Assembly: GCA_938017795.1 (NCBI GenBank)
Contig: CALIJZ010000010.1
Coordinates: forward strand, 16,457-80,456
Direction: 5' to 3'
Length of the DNA stretch: 64,000 nucleotides
DNA from: an uncultured Bacteriovoracaceae bacterium
GTDB taxonomy: Bacteria > Bdellovibrionota > Bacteriovoracia > Bacteriovoracales > Bacteriovoracaceae
The notes below the pieces were generated by a model. That model did not search any database and was not told the DNA's origin. It saw only the letters and a list, made by a program, of their open reading frames with translations. Positions 19,038 to 27,880 of the stretch are shown here, piece by piece. The stretch's first letter is position 1. Every line of letters starts with the position of its first letter. The translations under genes and the position numbers were made by a program.

Positions 19038-20426
19038 GTGACAATTTTAAAAATTATTCTGAATAGACGTGCTCAATCTTACGAAAAAATTTTGGTATTG
19101 ATCTTCCTATTTTTCATACCTTCACTTTTTAGCCAAGAGGTCTTGTTTAAACCCGGTGAGAAAATCAAACTCTACCTTAAACCAATTCAATCAGAGGTTC
19201 TTACAAAGCAGCAAAAAATCTCTCATTTAAAATCAGCATTCCAAGTCATTTTAAAAAAGAGACAGTATCAAGTTTTATTAGGAATCCTACCTCCGCTAGC
19301 AAACCAGAACCAAGCAACCTATCACTCTGTTGAGATTCAAATTGGTAAAAAGAAAGAATATTTTCTTACTGCACTACTTAAAGATGAATCAAATAATGAA
19401 ATCCTAAAAAAAGTAAATAGAAAGATGATTCCTAAGCTTAATCTAAGCAGAGCGGTTTATATTGCCGTTGAAAAGCTTTTTGAAGATATTGTCTTCAAAG
19501 AAATGGAGAGTTACACCGAAAATCTAAACGAGAAAACTCGGAAGAAAAGAAAAGTATCAAGAGCTAAGAAAAGAAGAGAAGCAGAAAAAAAAAAGCCTAT
19601 TCGTAAGGCTCCAAGAGTGGCTAAAGAGCTTAATGAAAAACGAGTCGCCGTAAAAGTACCAAAGCCAAAGAAAAAAATTAAAAGAAAAGAAAAAAGCTTA
19701 AAAGAGAATATAGATCAATATTTGGCAAAAAATAAATCAAAAATAAGAGATAAATTTTCTGACAAAGAAGATAATGAAGCAGACGATTTTGTTGCAGAAA
19801 GAGTTAAGAAAGATTTTTTATTAAGCCTTAACCTTTATCGATCTCAAATAGATACAACTGATTTTGAACTTGTTCACAACACTTTTACGGGTGTGAGATT
19901 TGGTGTTTGGGGCAATATAATAAAATTTAAGAATTCTTCATTCAATGCCAATTTCTCTATAGGAACTTTGGTGAGAAATACAGATGAATATGATATTCCG
20001 CCATATTACAAGGCAGGCCTAAATTATTCGTATCTATTTTCTTCTTTTAATAGTGTCATTACGGCTGGGGTTGATTATGAAACTTATAGTTTCATAAATA
20101 TACCTGTTTTTGGAAGAGGGTTTCAAACAGCAAAAAATAAAATGATTTGGGCTAAATTGAGAGGAGACATCTATTTTAAGAGTTTAAGAAATTTAAATTT
20201 GTCACTTCTGTATGCCAAATCATTGAGCTCAAGTTTATCTTATGGTCCTGGAGAATTAGATCCCATGTCTGGTAATTTTATTGAAGCAAGTCTTTCTGTT
20301 ATTGTTTTTAAAACATTCCGAGCTGGCTTTTCTTATCAAAAGTTAGCTCTAGATGGAAAGAGTTACGTGAACCCTTTGTCTGCTGATGAAAATCAGTTAT
20401 CATTAGTCTTGAGTTATTTATTATGA
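19038..20426 (+). CDS. Exported protein with lysine-rich segment and barrel-like C-terminus
   Basis: A GTG start at 19038 gives a hydrophobic export segment at residues ~17-33; AAGG directly abuts this GTG, so the exact start is uncertain. Residues ~45-160 form a small alpha/beta domain. Residues ~165-235 are extremely Lys/Arg-rich. The C-terminal ~200 residues alternate polar and aromatic strands (NFSIGTLVRN, AGLNYSYLF, LSLLYAKSL) and look like an outer-membrane beta barrel. The basic stretch would suit peptidoglycan or LPS contact in the periplasm (inference). Its stop overlaps the next start by four bases. Confidence 0.6.
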   Translation: MTILKIILNRRAQSYEKILVLIFLFFIPSLFSQEVLFKPGEKIKLYLKPIQSEVLTKQQKISHLKSAFQVILKKRQYQVLLGILPPLANQNQATYHSVEIQIGKKKEYFLTALLKDESNNEILKKVNRKMIPKLNLSRAVYIAVEKLFEDIVFKEMESYTENLNEKTRKKRKVSRAKKRREAEKKKPIRKAPRVAKELNEKRVAVKVPKPKKKIKRKEKSLKENIDQYLAKNKSKIRDKFSDKEDNEADDFVAERVKKDFLLSLNLYRSQIDTTDFELVHNTFTGVRFGVWGNIIKFKNSSFNANFSIGTLVRNTDEYDIPPYYKAGLNYSYLFSSFNSVITAGVDYETYSFINIPVFGRGFQTAKNKMIWAKLRGDIYFKSLRNLNLSLLYAKSLSSSLSYGPGELDPMSGNFIEASLSVIVFKTFRAGFSYQKLALDGKSYVNPLSADENQLSLVLSYLL

Positions 20427-21025
20427 AAAAAATTTTATTTTCTATTATCTTCTTAGCTTTTTCTGGCTTTGCCTCAGATGAGCTACATGAGTTACAAGTA
20501 GGTTTTGGATATAACCAAGTAAGTTTCGATGAAAAAGAAACTTCGATTGAATTTGATGATAATGATTTAAAGCGACCTGCTGAAAGTGGAAGTCTTTCTG
20601 TCATCTCACTTAATGCTTCATATGGGCTAATCAACTTCACTAATCAAACTCTTTTTGTAAATGGAGTATTTCCTCTAATAAATAGTGGTGATGAAAACTA
20701 TTATCAAGGAAGTGTTTCTATCAAGCATTATTTTAAAAACTTAAATACAATCAAAAATTATGATTTTCCTGATGGGAATTTAACTATTTCTCCTAGGCTT
20801 AGATATTATCTTGGCCTTGAAACTGGAATTGCATATATGGTTTATACCACTACTAATGCCAAAAAAGATGATACTTCTTTTCTATTAAGAGCATTGGGTG
20901 GAGCATCTTATATGTTTACTCAGAAAATGGGTGTTGATGTTGAAGCTGGCTATGGTAGAGCAACAGGCTCAATCACTTCAAGTTCATTAATAAATGGATC
21001 CTTATCTCTTGTTCTATTCATCTAA
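20423..21025 (+). CDS. Small outer-membrane beta-barrel protein
   Basis: This 200-residue protein has a cleavable signal peptide (residues 1-17, ending GFAS), then alternating amphipathic strands (LQVGFGYNQVSF, GSVSIKHYF, LTISPRLRYYLGLE, VDVEAGYGRATG) ending LSLVLFI. The pattern suits an 8-strand barrel of OmpA/OmpW size. It is translationally coupled to the upstream barrel-like gene, and the two may form one outer-membrane unit of the motor-linked operon. No family name can be assigned by eye. Confidence 0.65.
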   Translation: MKKILFSIIFLAFSGFASDELHELQVGFGYNQVSFDEKETSIEFDDNDLKRPAESGSLSVISLNASYGLINFTNQTLFVNGVFPLINSGDENYYQGSVSIKHYFKNLNTIKNYDFPDGNLTISPRLRYYLGLETGIAYMVYTTTNAKKDDTSFLLRALGGASYMFTQKMGVDVEAGYGRATGSITSSSLINGSLSLVLFI

Positions 21026-21114
21026 CTATATTGTGTAGAAGATCAAAGAGGCTCAACTAAGTAAATTTTTCTACTATCTCTTTATTTTCTCAACTCATTG
21101 TAAACTATTGGAAG

Positions 21115-21720
21115 ATGAAAAAATTTATTCTGTCATTAATGTTGTCTTTCTTGTTATCTGGTCAAGCTTTGGCTGGAAAGTTAGTTATTAAAAGCAATCC
21201 TGAAGATAGCACTGTCTATGTGGTACGAGCTAATGGGAAAGAAGTTAAAGTGGGAAAAACTCCTTTTGAAGGAGATCTCTCAAATTTAACCAGTCGCTAC
21301 GTTAAAAGCGATAGTTTTGTTATAACACTCAAGAAAAAAGGCTATGAAGATTATCGAGTATTAATGGCCAAAAACTCTAACGTTGATATGAATTTATCGG
21401 CAAACCTAACTATTCATGAAAAAGTTTCCAGCATCAAGGAATATGATTTGTTAATTGCAGATCTATTTGATGTTCAAAGACTAATGAGAAGTAAAAACTA
21501 CTCAGACGCTCAAGGGAAACTTGATAGCCTGGAGAAAAAATATAATGGTTTTTCTATTATACCAGAATTAAAGGGAATTGCTTATTACATGAGTAAAGAT
21601 ATTGAAAAATCTCTTTCTCACTTTAGAAGAGCTTTTTCTGTTAATCCTGAAAACAAAGATGCTTACAAAATGAAAGTATATTTAGAGAAAAAACTTGGTG
21701 TAGGCTCAGAGAAGTTATAG
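21115..21720 (+). CDS. Secreted PEGA-domain and TPR-like protein
   Basis: A signal peptide (cleavage after ALA near residue 20) is followed by a PEGA-type domain: GKLVIKSNPEDSTVYV, then VGKTPFEGDL and a conserved YRV. Residues ~110-200 form helical TPR-like repeats (AQGKLDSLEKKYNG, ELKGIAYYMSKDIEKSLSHFRRAF). PEGA domains are common in periplasmic and surface scaffolds, and TPRs mediate protein contacts. The stop codon directly abuts the ATG of the FliF/FliG-like gene, which argues for a shared complex in the periplasm. Confidence 0.75.
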   Translation: MKKFILSLMLSFLLSGQALAGKLVIKSNPEDSTVYVVRANGKEVKVGKTPFEGDLSNLTSRYVKSDSFVITLKKKGYEDYRVLMAKNSNVDMNLSANLTIHEKVSSIKEYDLLIADLFDVQRLMRSKNYSDAQGKLDSLEKKYNGFSIIPELKGIAYYMSKDIEKSLSHFRRAFSVNPENKDAYKMKVYLEKKLGVGSEKL

Positions 21721-23925
21721 ATGAAAAATAAACATAAAACATTAAACTATTTTTTTCTGATTTTTCTATTATTTACTAACTCTTTAGGTCTTACTCAACA
21801 GAAAGTAATAATAAAAGAATCTGTTGAATGGCAAAAAATTCAATTAGAGGAAAAGCTTTATAAGAAAGTAGATCAGCAATTAGGAGCAATCCTAGATAAG
21901 AAAAATTATATTATTAAAGTAGATGCAATTATTGATGAAGAAGTTCCTCTTCGGTTTGATGCAAATGAAAACATTGATGATTATATGGGTTCAATCGACT
22001 TTGATCGAAAATACGAGAACGAAAATAATAAAGATATTAATGGAAACTCTACTAATGAAAATGAGGCAAACTCTAAAGAGGGTAATGCTGGTTTCCGAGA
22101 CGATGGTATAAAAGTTTCTGATATACAATTTGATGAATCTAATGGTGATTATATTGCTTTTTCTAAAATCGGGTTAGAAGTTCCTATAGTTGAAAAATAT
22201 ATGAAAGGAGAGACTTCTCCAAGAAACCAAAACGGAAAAGCATCTTCAAGTACAAATCAAAATGAGAAAAAATTTGAAACAATTCTTAGACATCCTCAAG
22301 AGGTCTTAAGAGAAAATATTATTAAGGATACGACTGTTAATAAAAAGTACTTTGAGTATTTATATCGATATAATAAGGCTTTTGATCTTTTTGATTATAT
22401 TACAGATATTAAAATTGATGTTATTCTTGATAAGAATCTTCCAGAAGAAATTCAAAGCATTACAAAAAGAGTACTTAGAGATCTTAAGATTTCTGTTGCT
22501 GGAATAGAACCAGCAATAAAGGTAAAAGTAAGTGCACTTTCTTATACTCCTAAACCTAAGAAGAAAGTTGAAACTGAACCTATTGTAAAAAAGAAGACAT
22601 TTGATGATTACCTTGAGTGGGTTTCAAAGTTTGCTAATGTTATTGCTGCGATATTGGGATCACTACTTCTAGGGGTGATAGGTTTTGTTCTTATCTCATT
22701 TTACTTTCGAAAAATGGAGCAAAGAAATCTCCAAGAGAGTATGGCATTAAATATGAATGACTCTGGTATGGGTAAAGAGGACAAAGAAGAGACTGCAGCA
22801 TCAGCTGGTATTGGAGGAGACTTAGGCCAAGGCGAACCTGGTGATCTCTCTATCAATGGAGCACAAAGATTTGAAAAATTTTGGAGCTATAATAAGCAAG
22901 AAGCTTTAGTTTTTCTAAAAAATGTTCTAGGAGAAAGTAGCAAAGAGTCACAATTGGCACTTACGGCGCTTGCGCAACAATTAGATAATGATGTTCTAAG
23001 AGAGATTTTCTCTCTTATGAGTGAACAAGATAGATCAAACTGGAAAGATAAAATTCAGAGTTTCTTAACACCTGAAGATTTAAAGAGAGCTGATACTTAT
23101 ATTTCAGAAAAAGTAGTGAGTGAGATGATTGTTCCATCTGCGATCAAAGATCCAGAACTAGTATCACTTATAATGAATCTATCTCCTGAACAAGGTGTGC
23201 ATTTTGTTCAAAGCAACCCAGAGTATGGGGCAATCTTGCTTAATCTAATGAACACTCAATATTCTAGTAATATTTTAGCAAAATTGACTCCAGAAGAGAG
23301 TATAGCAGTGTTAGAAAAAGGCTTACATTATTCACCTGTTGATTTTATTAAAAAAGCAGATGATTTTAAAATGATGTTATCTGGCTACGAAGTTGGATTA
23401 AAGAAACTTCCTTTTGGACATAAGCTTATTGATATGTTGGATAAAGTAGATGCACAAAAAGAAGAGATTATTTTTGCAACACTTGCTAAGGCCGATGATC
23501 CGGAGCTTCTTAAGAAGGCCTTGAAAGCATATTTCCCTAGTTCACAAATTAAACGTCTTCCAAAAAATTTCATGAGAGTTGTGATCAATAAATATTCACT
23601 TCAATCAAAAGTTGAACTTCTAATGTCAGTAGATAAAAAACTGAGAGAGCATTTACTTGAGATTTTTGCAAAACAGGGAAGTACAGCCAGAGATCTTATG
23701 GATTTAGAATTTAAGAACTTAAAAGAAAACGCAGCTTTAAAGAAGAAAATGGTTGATCAAAAAGATGAAATTTGGAAAAGTTTCATGACACATTTAAGAG
23801 GATTTATAAGCGGCGATGACATCTATCGTGCTGAGATTGATAAAGTTTTAAATAGTTATAGTGAAAAGCTTGTGAATGGATCAGCAGACCCTAAAAAGGT
23901 TGTAAAACTGAAGGCAGTGTCATGA
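21721..23925 (+). CDS. Membrane protein with FliF-like periplasmic and FliG-like cytoplasmic parts
   Basis: The protein has 734 residues. A signal or anchor segment occupies residues 1-24. A periplasmic region follows to ~300, containing an acidic Asn-rich linker at ~85-125. Its end (IDVILDKNLPEEIQSIT...) resembles the last ring-building domain of FliF. One clear membrane helix lies at ~306-329. The cytoplasmic part (~380-720) has FliG-like armadillo repeats: LALTALAQQLDNDVLREI, then IKDPELVSLIMNLSPEQG and ILAKLTPEESIAVLE. Known FliG couples stator movement to rotation. Placed upstream of motA-motB, this looks like a one-piece rotor for a non-flagellar machine. Domain calls are by eye. Confidence 0.65.
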   Translation: MKNKHKTLNYFFLIFLLFTNSLGLTQQKVIIKESVEWQKIQLEEKLYKKVDQQLGAILDKKNYIIKVDAIIDEEVPLRFDANENIDDYMGSIDFDRKYENENNKDINGNSTNENEANSKEGNAGFRDDGIKVSDIQFDESNGDYIAFSKIGLEVPIVEKYMKGETSPRNQNGKASSSTNQNEKKFETILRHPQEVLRENIIKDTTVNKKYFEYLYRYNKAFDLFDYITDIKIDVILDKNLPEEIQSITKRVLRDLKISVAGIEPAIKVKVSALSYTPKPKKKVETEPIVKKKTFDDYLEWVSKFANVIAAILGSLLLGVIGFVLISFYFRKMEQRNLQESMALNMNDSGMGKEDKEETAASAGIGGDLGQGEPGDLSINGAQRFEKFWSYNKQEALVFLKNVLGESSKESQLALTALAQQLDNDVLREIFSLMSEQDRSNWKDKIQSFLTPEDLKRADTYISEKVVSEMIVPSAIKDPELVSLIMNLSPEQGVHFVQSNPEYGAILLNLMNTQYSSNILAKLTPEESIAVLEKGLHYSPVDFIKKADDFKMMLSGYEVGLKKLPFGHKLIDMLDKVDAQKEEIIFATLAKADDPELLKKALKAYFPSSQIKRLPKNFMRVVINKYSLQSKVELLMSVDKKLREHLLEIFAKQGSTARDLMDLEFKNLKENAALKKKMVDQKDEIWKSFMTHLRGFISGDDIYRAEIDKVLNSYSEKLVNGSADPKKVVKLKAVS

Positions 23926-25187
23926 GAAATATAATAGCATTATTGATAGGGTTAACATGTAGTTTTCAACTATATGCTTCAGTATTGGATGCAACACAAT
24001 ACTCAGTATTAGAATCTGTTAAAGCCAATAATTTAATTATATCTATTAATAGTGATATTAATAAAGTTATAGATAAAAAAGAGCCAACTTATAAAGAGGT
24101 ATTACATAATTTTATTAGTTTAGGGAAATCAATTGATGCTAGTAATCTTTCAGAGAAGAAAAAAAATACTCTAAAATTAGATTTAAATACGAATTACAAA
24201 AAATTTAAAACTGATCCAGCACAATTTAAAAATTTTTCTAATGAAAATGCAATTTATAAAACTATCGACCCTCTAGTGATATTTAGTATATTTGTTATGA
24301 CTTGTTTAGTTGGAGCTATTTTGTATTCATTTAGAAGCAAGATTTTTGGAAAGTCATTTAATTTAGAGCAATATCTAGGTTCTTATATGGAAGGTGGGCA
24401 TGTAAAACTCCCTACTCTTGTTTTTGATTTAACAAGTCAGAAGATTACATATAAAAATATAGCTTTTGAAAATATTTTTGTTTCTAAGACAGAGGACGAA
24501 TTTTTTGAACAAGTAAGTTTATTTCTTAAACAAAGTGATGGAATTGAAGGTGATAAATTCCAGGCGAAAGTTAAGAATGAAATTTATATGGTTACAAGAA
24601 AAAAGGTTGAATTTAATTCTCGAAAATATAATATTATCCATCTTATAGATTTCGAAAGTTCTATAGCTCAAAATGTTCCTAAGAGAAGTAATCTTCCAGA
24701 GTTACCAGTAGCACAACTTAATACAATTGATGGAATGCTAGAAGAGTATTTCTTCCAAAACTCATTTCTTTTTCAACTAAAAGGTGTTTTAGTTCAATAT
24801 AAGACTGAAATTGGAAACCAAGATATTCCTGTTGGTTCTAAGAAAGTTGCAAATTCCTTGAATACTATTGTCTGCAATTTTTTAAAGATTTCAGATCAAA
24901 AGAAACTAAAAACAATGCAAATTAATTGCTCCAAAAAAATCAATGATTTATATATTGAGTTTATATTTGATTCACCTGAGGTGGTCAGAAAATTTAAAGA
25001 GAACTCTCATGATACATTAAGAGAGATTAAGAAAGATTTTAATCTTGGCGTAAAGTTCCAACCACGAATTTTCATTGGAAAGAATCAAGCATCTGTTATT
25101 ATGATGTTTCCTCTTATCCTGAATCCAGGGAATAAAATAGCTCTTGAAAAAAACATCAAAGTAAAAACTACTTCAGCTAGAGCTTGA
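23922..25187 (+). CDS. Membrane protein with PAS-like domain, motor operon
   Basis: The 421-residue protein starts with a signal peptide (1-19) and a short helical periplasmic part. One membrane helix lies at ~116-136. The cytoplasmic part follows: residues ~160-250 look PAS-like (LVFDLTSQKITYKNIAFENIF). A C-terminal ~170-residue region has the feel of a degenerate sensor-kinase dimerisation/ATPase region, but no HisKA histidine or N/G boxes are visible. The ATG overlaps the FliF/FliG-like stop by four bases and motA follows 25 bases later. A regulator or adaptor of the stator is a reasonable guess only. Confidence 0.5.
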   Translation: MRNIIALLIGLTCSFQLYASVLDATQYSVLESVKANNLIISINSDINKVIDKKEPTYKEVLHNFISLGKSIDASNLSEKKKNTLKLDLNTNYKKFKTDPAQFKNFSNENAIYKTIDPLVIFSIFVMTCLVGAILYSFRSKIFGKSFNLEQYLGSYMEGGHVKLPTLVFDLTSQKITYKNIAFENIFVSKTEDEFFEQVSLFLKQSDGIEGDKFQAKVKNEIYMVTRKKVEFNSRKYNIIHLIDFESSIAQNVPKRSNLPELPVAQLNTIDGMLEEYFFQNSFLFQLKGVLVQYKTEIGNQDIPVGSKKVANSLNTIVCNFLKISDQKKLKTMQINCSKKINDLYIEFIFDSPEVVRKFKENSHDTLREIKKDFNLGVKFQPRIFIGKNQASVIMMFPLILNPGNKIALEKNIKVKTTSARA

Positions 25188-25212
25188 GTATCATATTTAA
25201 TAAGAGGCAAGG

Positions 25213-25995
25213 ATGAATATTTTCTCCATTATTGGTTTTGTTATCGCAAGTATCGTTCTTTTAGTTGGACTTAGACTTGCAAGTGATGATCTAGGATTAT
25301 TTTTCAATATACCTAGTTTGTTCATTGTTATTGGAGGAACCTTTGCTTCAACTTCGATTTCATTTCAACTCAATAGACTTTTTGCTTTCTTCAAGATTTT
25401 TATAGATAGAGTGCTTTTAGGAAAGAAAACAAACTATACACGAGTTGTAGAACAGATCATTAGAATTGCCGATGCGAGTAAAAAGGGACAACCAATTGAG
25501 TCTCAACTTTCTTTAGCTAATGATGTTTTTCTCAAAGAATCTCTAGATATTCTCAACGAAGGAATCCTTGATAATGAAAACGTAGTTGCAGTTATGAAGG
25601 ATAGAAACGAAAATTTATTACTTAATAATATGCAAGAAGCTAATAAAATTAAGACAGTAAGTAAATTTCCACCTGCCTTTGGTATGATTGGAACAACAAT
25701 TGGTATGATTGTTTTACTGGCCAACCTTAATGGTGAAAATGCTATGCAGACGATTGGTCCTGCTATGGGGATTTGTCTTATTACTACTCTTTATGGTGCG
25801 GTATTAGCGAATTTACTATTTATTCCAATTGCTGAAAATTTAGTAGAAGATTCTAAAGAGCGATATTTAAAAAACAAAATAGTAGTAAAAGGTCTTTCTC
25901 TAATTATTAAAAATACTAATCCCGTGATTGTAGCAGAAGAGTTAAATTCATTTTTGCCTCCGAAAGATCGTTTGGATTGGAAGAAAGTGATATAA
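25213..25995 (+). CDS. motA: MotA-type stator subunit
   Basis: The 260-residue protein has the four membrane helices of MotA: two at the N-terminus (IIGFVIASIVLLVGLRLA, PSLFIVIGGTFASTS), a cytoplasmic domain of ~100 residues, then helices 3 and 4 (FPPAFGMIGTTIGMIVLL, AMGICLITTLYGAVLANLL). The conserved prolines at the start of helix 3 and the GTT/TTLYG motifs are present. With MotB it forms a proton- or sodium-driven stator in the inner membrane. GAGGCAAGG precedes the ATG. No flagellar genes accompany it here, so it may serve the neighbouring FliF/FliG-like protein rather than a flagellum. Confidence 0.9.
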   Translation: MNIFSIIGFVIASIVLLVGLRLASDDLGLFFNIPSLFIVIGGTFASTSISFQLNRLFAFFKIFIDRVLLGKKTNYTRVVEQIIRIADASKKGQPIESQLSLANDVFLKESLDILNEGILDNENVVAVMKDRNENLLLNNMQEANKIKTVSKFPPAFGMIGTTIGMIVLLANLNGENAMQTIGPAMGICLITTLYGAVLANLLFIPIAENLVEDSKERYLKNKIVVKGLSLIIKNTNPVIVAEELNSFLPPKDRLDWKKVI

Positions 25996-26002
25996 AACAA
26001 TT

Positions 26003-26791
26003 ATGGATGATCAAAGACTTCAAGCACTTATGCAAGAAATGGAAAGCGACGGTGGTACCCAAGACTGGTTAATCAGTTATGCTGATATGATGACGTTGAT
26101 TGCCAACTTTTTCATCCTAATGCTCGCTTTTGCAAACTTTGACCCTATTGGCTTTAATGATAAAGCTGAAAAACTCTCAAAAGCATTTCGTAAAGATGAG
26201 TTCAAAACTAGTGTCGAAGAAAAGTTTGATACAATAAAAGAAGAGCTCTCAGTGCATCCCGAAATGCAAAAAAAACTAAAGATGAGTATTAAAGATGGTG
26301 GTCTCCTCATCACTTTTACTGGAACAGTTTTATTTGGAAAAAATCAATACAAAATAAGTGAAGAAAACCAAATGGTCTTAGATGCTATGATTGATATAAT
26401 TAAAGGCCAAGACCCAGCATTTCGTATCTTGGTTGAAGGACATACTGATAGTGACAAGCAAGGAAGAAAAAAGTTTTTCCAATCAGATTGGATGTTAAGT
26501 TCAGCTAGAGCTGCAGCTATTATTGAAAGATTTCAATATTTTGGGTTTAATCCAGCGAATTTAGTAGCTATTGGCCATGGTTCTACTCAACCTATAATTG
26601 CTGAAAAAGATAGTGAAGGTGCTTATATACAAGAAAATCTCGAACAAAATAGAAGAGTTTCTATAAAGGTCTTAAGAGCTTTAGAAAAAGGACAAACTAA
26701 ATTTGGCCTAGGTGGATATTTCCAAGATTCAACAAATTCTGAAGAAGAAAAAAGTCGTTTTATCGATCAAGAATATAAAAGCAGTAAATAG
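26003..26791 (+). CDS. motB: MotB-type stator subunit with OmpA-like peptidoglycan-binding domain
   Basis: Residues ~22-44 form the single membrane helix beginning WLISYADMMTLI, with the ion-carrying Asp at residue 28. A linker follows. The C-terminal OmpA-like domain (~100-235) has the peptidoglycan-binding motif EGHTDS...LSSARA and ends GHGSTQPI...NRRVSI. This is the normal MotB layout; 262 residues is typical. It starts seven bases after motA and is the last gene of the ten-gene run. It anchors the stator to the cell wall. Confidence 0.92.
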   Translation: MDDQRLQALMQEMESDGGTQDWLISYADMMTLIANFFILMLAFANFDPIGFNDKAEKLSKAFRKDEFKTSVEEKFDTIKEELSVHPEMQKKLKMSIKDGGLLITFTGTVLFGKNQYKISEENQMVLDAMIDIIKGQDPAFRILVEGHTDSDKQGRKKFFQSDWMLSSARAAAIIERFQYFGFNPANLVAIGHGSTQPIIAEKDSEGAYIQENLEQNRRVSIKVLRALEKGQTKFGLGGYFQDSTNSEEEKSRFIDQEYKSSK

Positions 26792-26844
26792 ATCTATCCA
26801 TTAATAAATTTCAAAATTAAATTTAAAATGTGATTCAAGACTAA

Positions 26845-27096
26845 TCAGCTTCTTATATATATTTTATCAAAATCAATTTTATATATTGGAGTCTTGCCAT
26901 CACTATGAACCTTAGTGAAAATCAAATATTCAGGTTTCAAATCCGGAGATATTATCAGGTCATCTTTAATCCCTTCTTGAAAAGTTTGTAAAAACTCAGC
27001 ATCGATTACAATGAGATATTTCTCTCCACTTTTTACAGGTATTGGATAAAGATAGTGTTTATTATCTATTAATATGTCTTTGAAATCGGTTCTCAT
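26845..27096 (-). CDS. Small hypothetical protein
   Basis: This 83-residue reading frame on the opposite strand to motB encodes a soluble acidic protein with plausible codon use and alternating hydrophobic residues (YLIVIDAEFLQTF, PEYLIFTKVH). The upstream sequence has only a weak purine stretch (AAAGAG). No family is recognised. It fills most of the gap between the motor operon and the next gene. Confidence 0.45.
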   Translation of the reverse strand: MRTDFKDILIDNKHYLYPIPVKSGEKYLIVIDAEFLQTFQEGIKDDLIISPDLKPEYLIFTKVHSDGKTPIYKIDFDKIYIRS

Positions 27097-27199
27097 TTTA
27101 ATACTACTCTTTGTTGAATAACTATACCTATAATTTTGAGTTGAATTAGTCTATTTAAACGTACAATTAAAAATTTCTTCATAAACTTTCACTTTCTCG

Positions 27200-27250
27200 C
27201 TGTTGACTTAAGTAGCAACAGTAGTTGATGGTGAGGCATCTATCTAATTT
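27200..27250 (+). repeat. Imperfect repeat with TGTTG/CAACA arms, copy 1
   Basis: CTGTTG at 27200-27205 pairs with CAACAG at 27216-27221, and is followed by AGTTGATGGT and TCTATCT. The same order of blocks occurs at 27764-27812. It lies about 100 bases upstream of the small gene at 27349. It could be an operator or a small dispersed repeat. Confidence 0.4.
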
Positions 27251-27348
27251 AAAAAATATATTCTTTAATCCCTTTGAGACAAACATAATATTCAGTGCTT
27301 TTTTTATACAAACACTGGGTTAACAAACATTTTTCATAGGAGAAAAAC

Positions 27349-27588
27349 ATGAAAACACTTTTAATTGGTACATTATTTCAACTTGGTGGTTTATACAACA
27401 GCCAGTCTACAAGGTTAGACGTTCTTGAAAAACTAAACACTATTGAGGTTTGCAAAAGTACAGCTAATTACATTACTCAAAACTATATTAGTACAAGTAA
27501 ATCTCGAGTTGCAGGTGAATTAAAATGTATAGTCATAGATGAAGTAACAGGAGAGGAGATTAATAAGCTTCGAGTTTTTAAAAAATAG
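27349..27588 (+). CDS. Small exported or peripheral hypothetical protein
   Basis: A 79-residue protein with a good ribosome binding site (AGGAG nine bases upstream of ATG) and a strong terminator right after it, so it is a well-defined monocistronic gene. The first ~20 residues are mildly hydrophobic and could be a short signal peptide. The rest is hydrophilic, with two Cys (VCKST, LKCIV) that could form a disulfide if exported. No family is recognised. Confidence 0.6.
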   Translation: MKTLLIGTLFQLGGLYNSQSTRLDVLEKLNTIEVCKSTANYITQNYISTSKSRVAGELKCIVIDEVTGEEINKLRVFKK

Positions 27589-27627
27589 TAATAAATACAT
27601 TTACAGAAACGTTTTTTGATTAACAAA

Positions 27628-27655
27628 GGGGCTCCGAGAAAGAGCCCCTTTTTTT
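27628..27655 (+). terminator. Rho-independent terminator
   Basis: GGGGCTC and GAGCCCC form a perfect seven-base stem around a seven-base loop, followed by TTTTTTT. It terminates the small gene ending at 27588. Confidence 0.93.
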
Positions 27656-27763
27656 ATTGGATGATTTTTTACTTTTCTTGAGTTTATGATTTTGTAATAG
27701 GTTTTAACTTCAAGTTACAAGCCTATACCCTGTAGATTTAATTCTAACTTTGAATTATCCATT

Positions 27764-27812
27764 TGTTGACTTCTTAGACAACAGGAGTTGTGGTAATTGT
27801 GTCTATCTCATT
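27764..27812 (+). repeat. Imperfect repeat with TGTTG/CAACA arms, copy 2
   Basis: TGTTGAC at 27764-27770 and CAACAG at 27779-27784 match copy 1 in order and spacing, then AGTTG, TGGT and TCTATCT follow. It lies about 70 bases upstream of the cytochrome c peroxidase gene. A shorter related block (CAACAGTTGTTGACT, 28869-28883) lies upstream of the gene at 29053. Confidence 0.4.
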
Positions 27813-27880
27813 TATTACAAATAGATTTATATTCACTATAGAATACTTAGATAAACCTTGGTGATAATTGGAGATGAAAA

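Noticed and set aside
25213..26791. ZorAB anti-phage defence system
   Set aside because: MotA and MotB have normal lengths without the long ZorA tail, and no ZorC/D/E-like helicase or nuclease is nearby.
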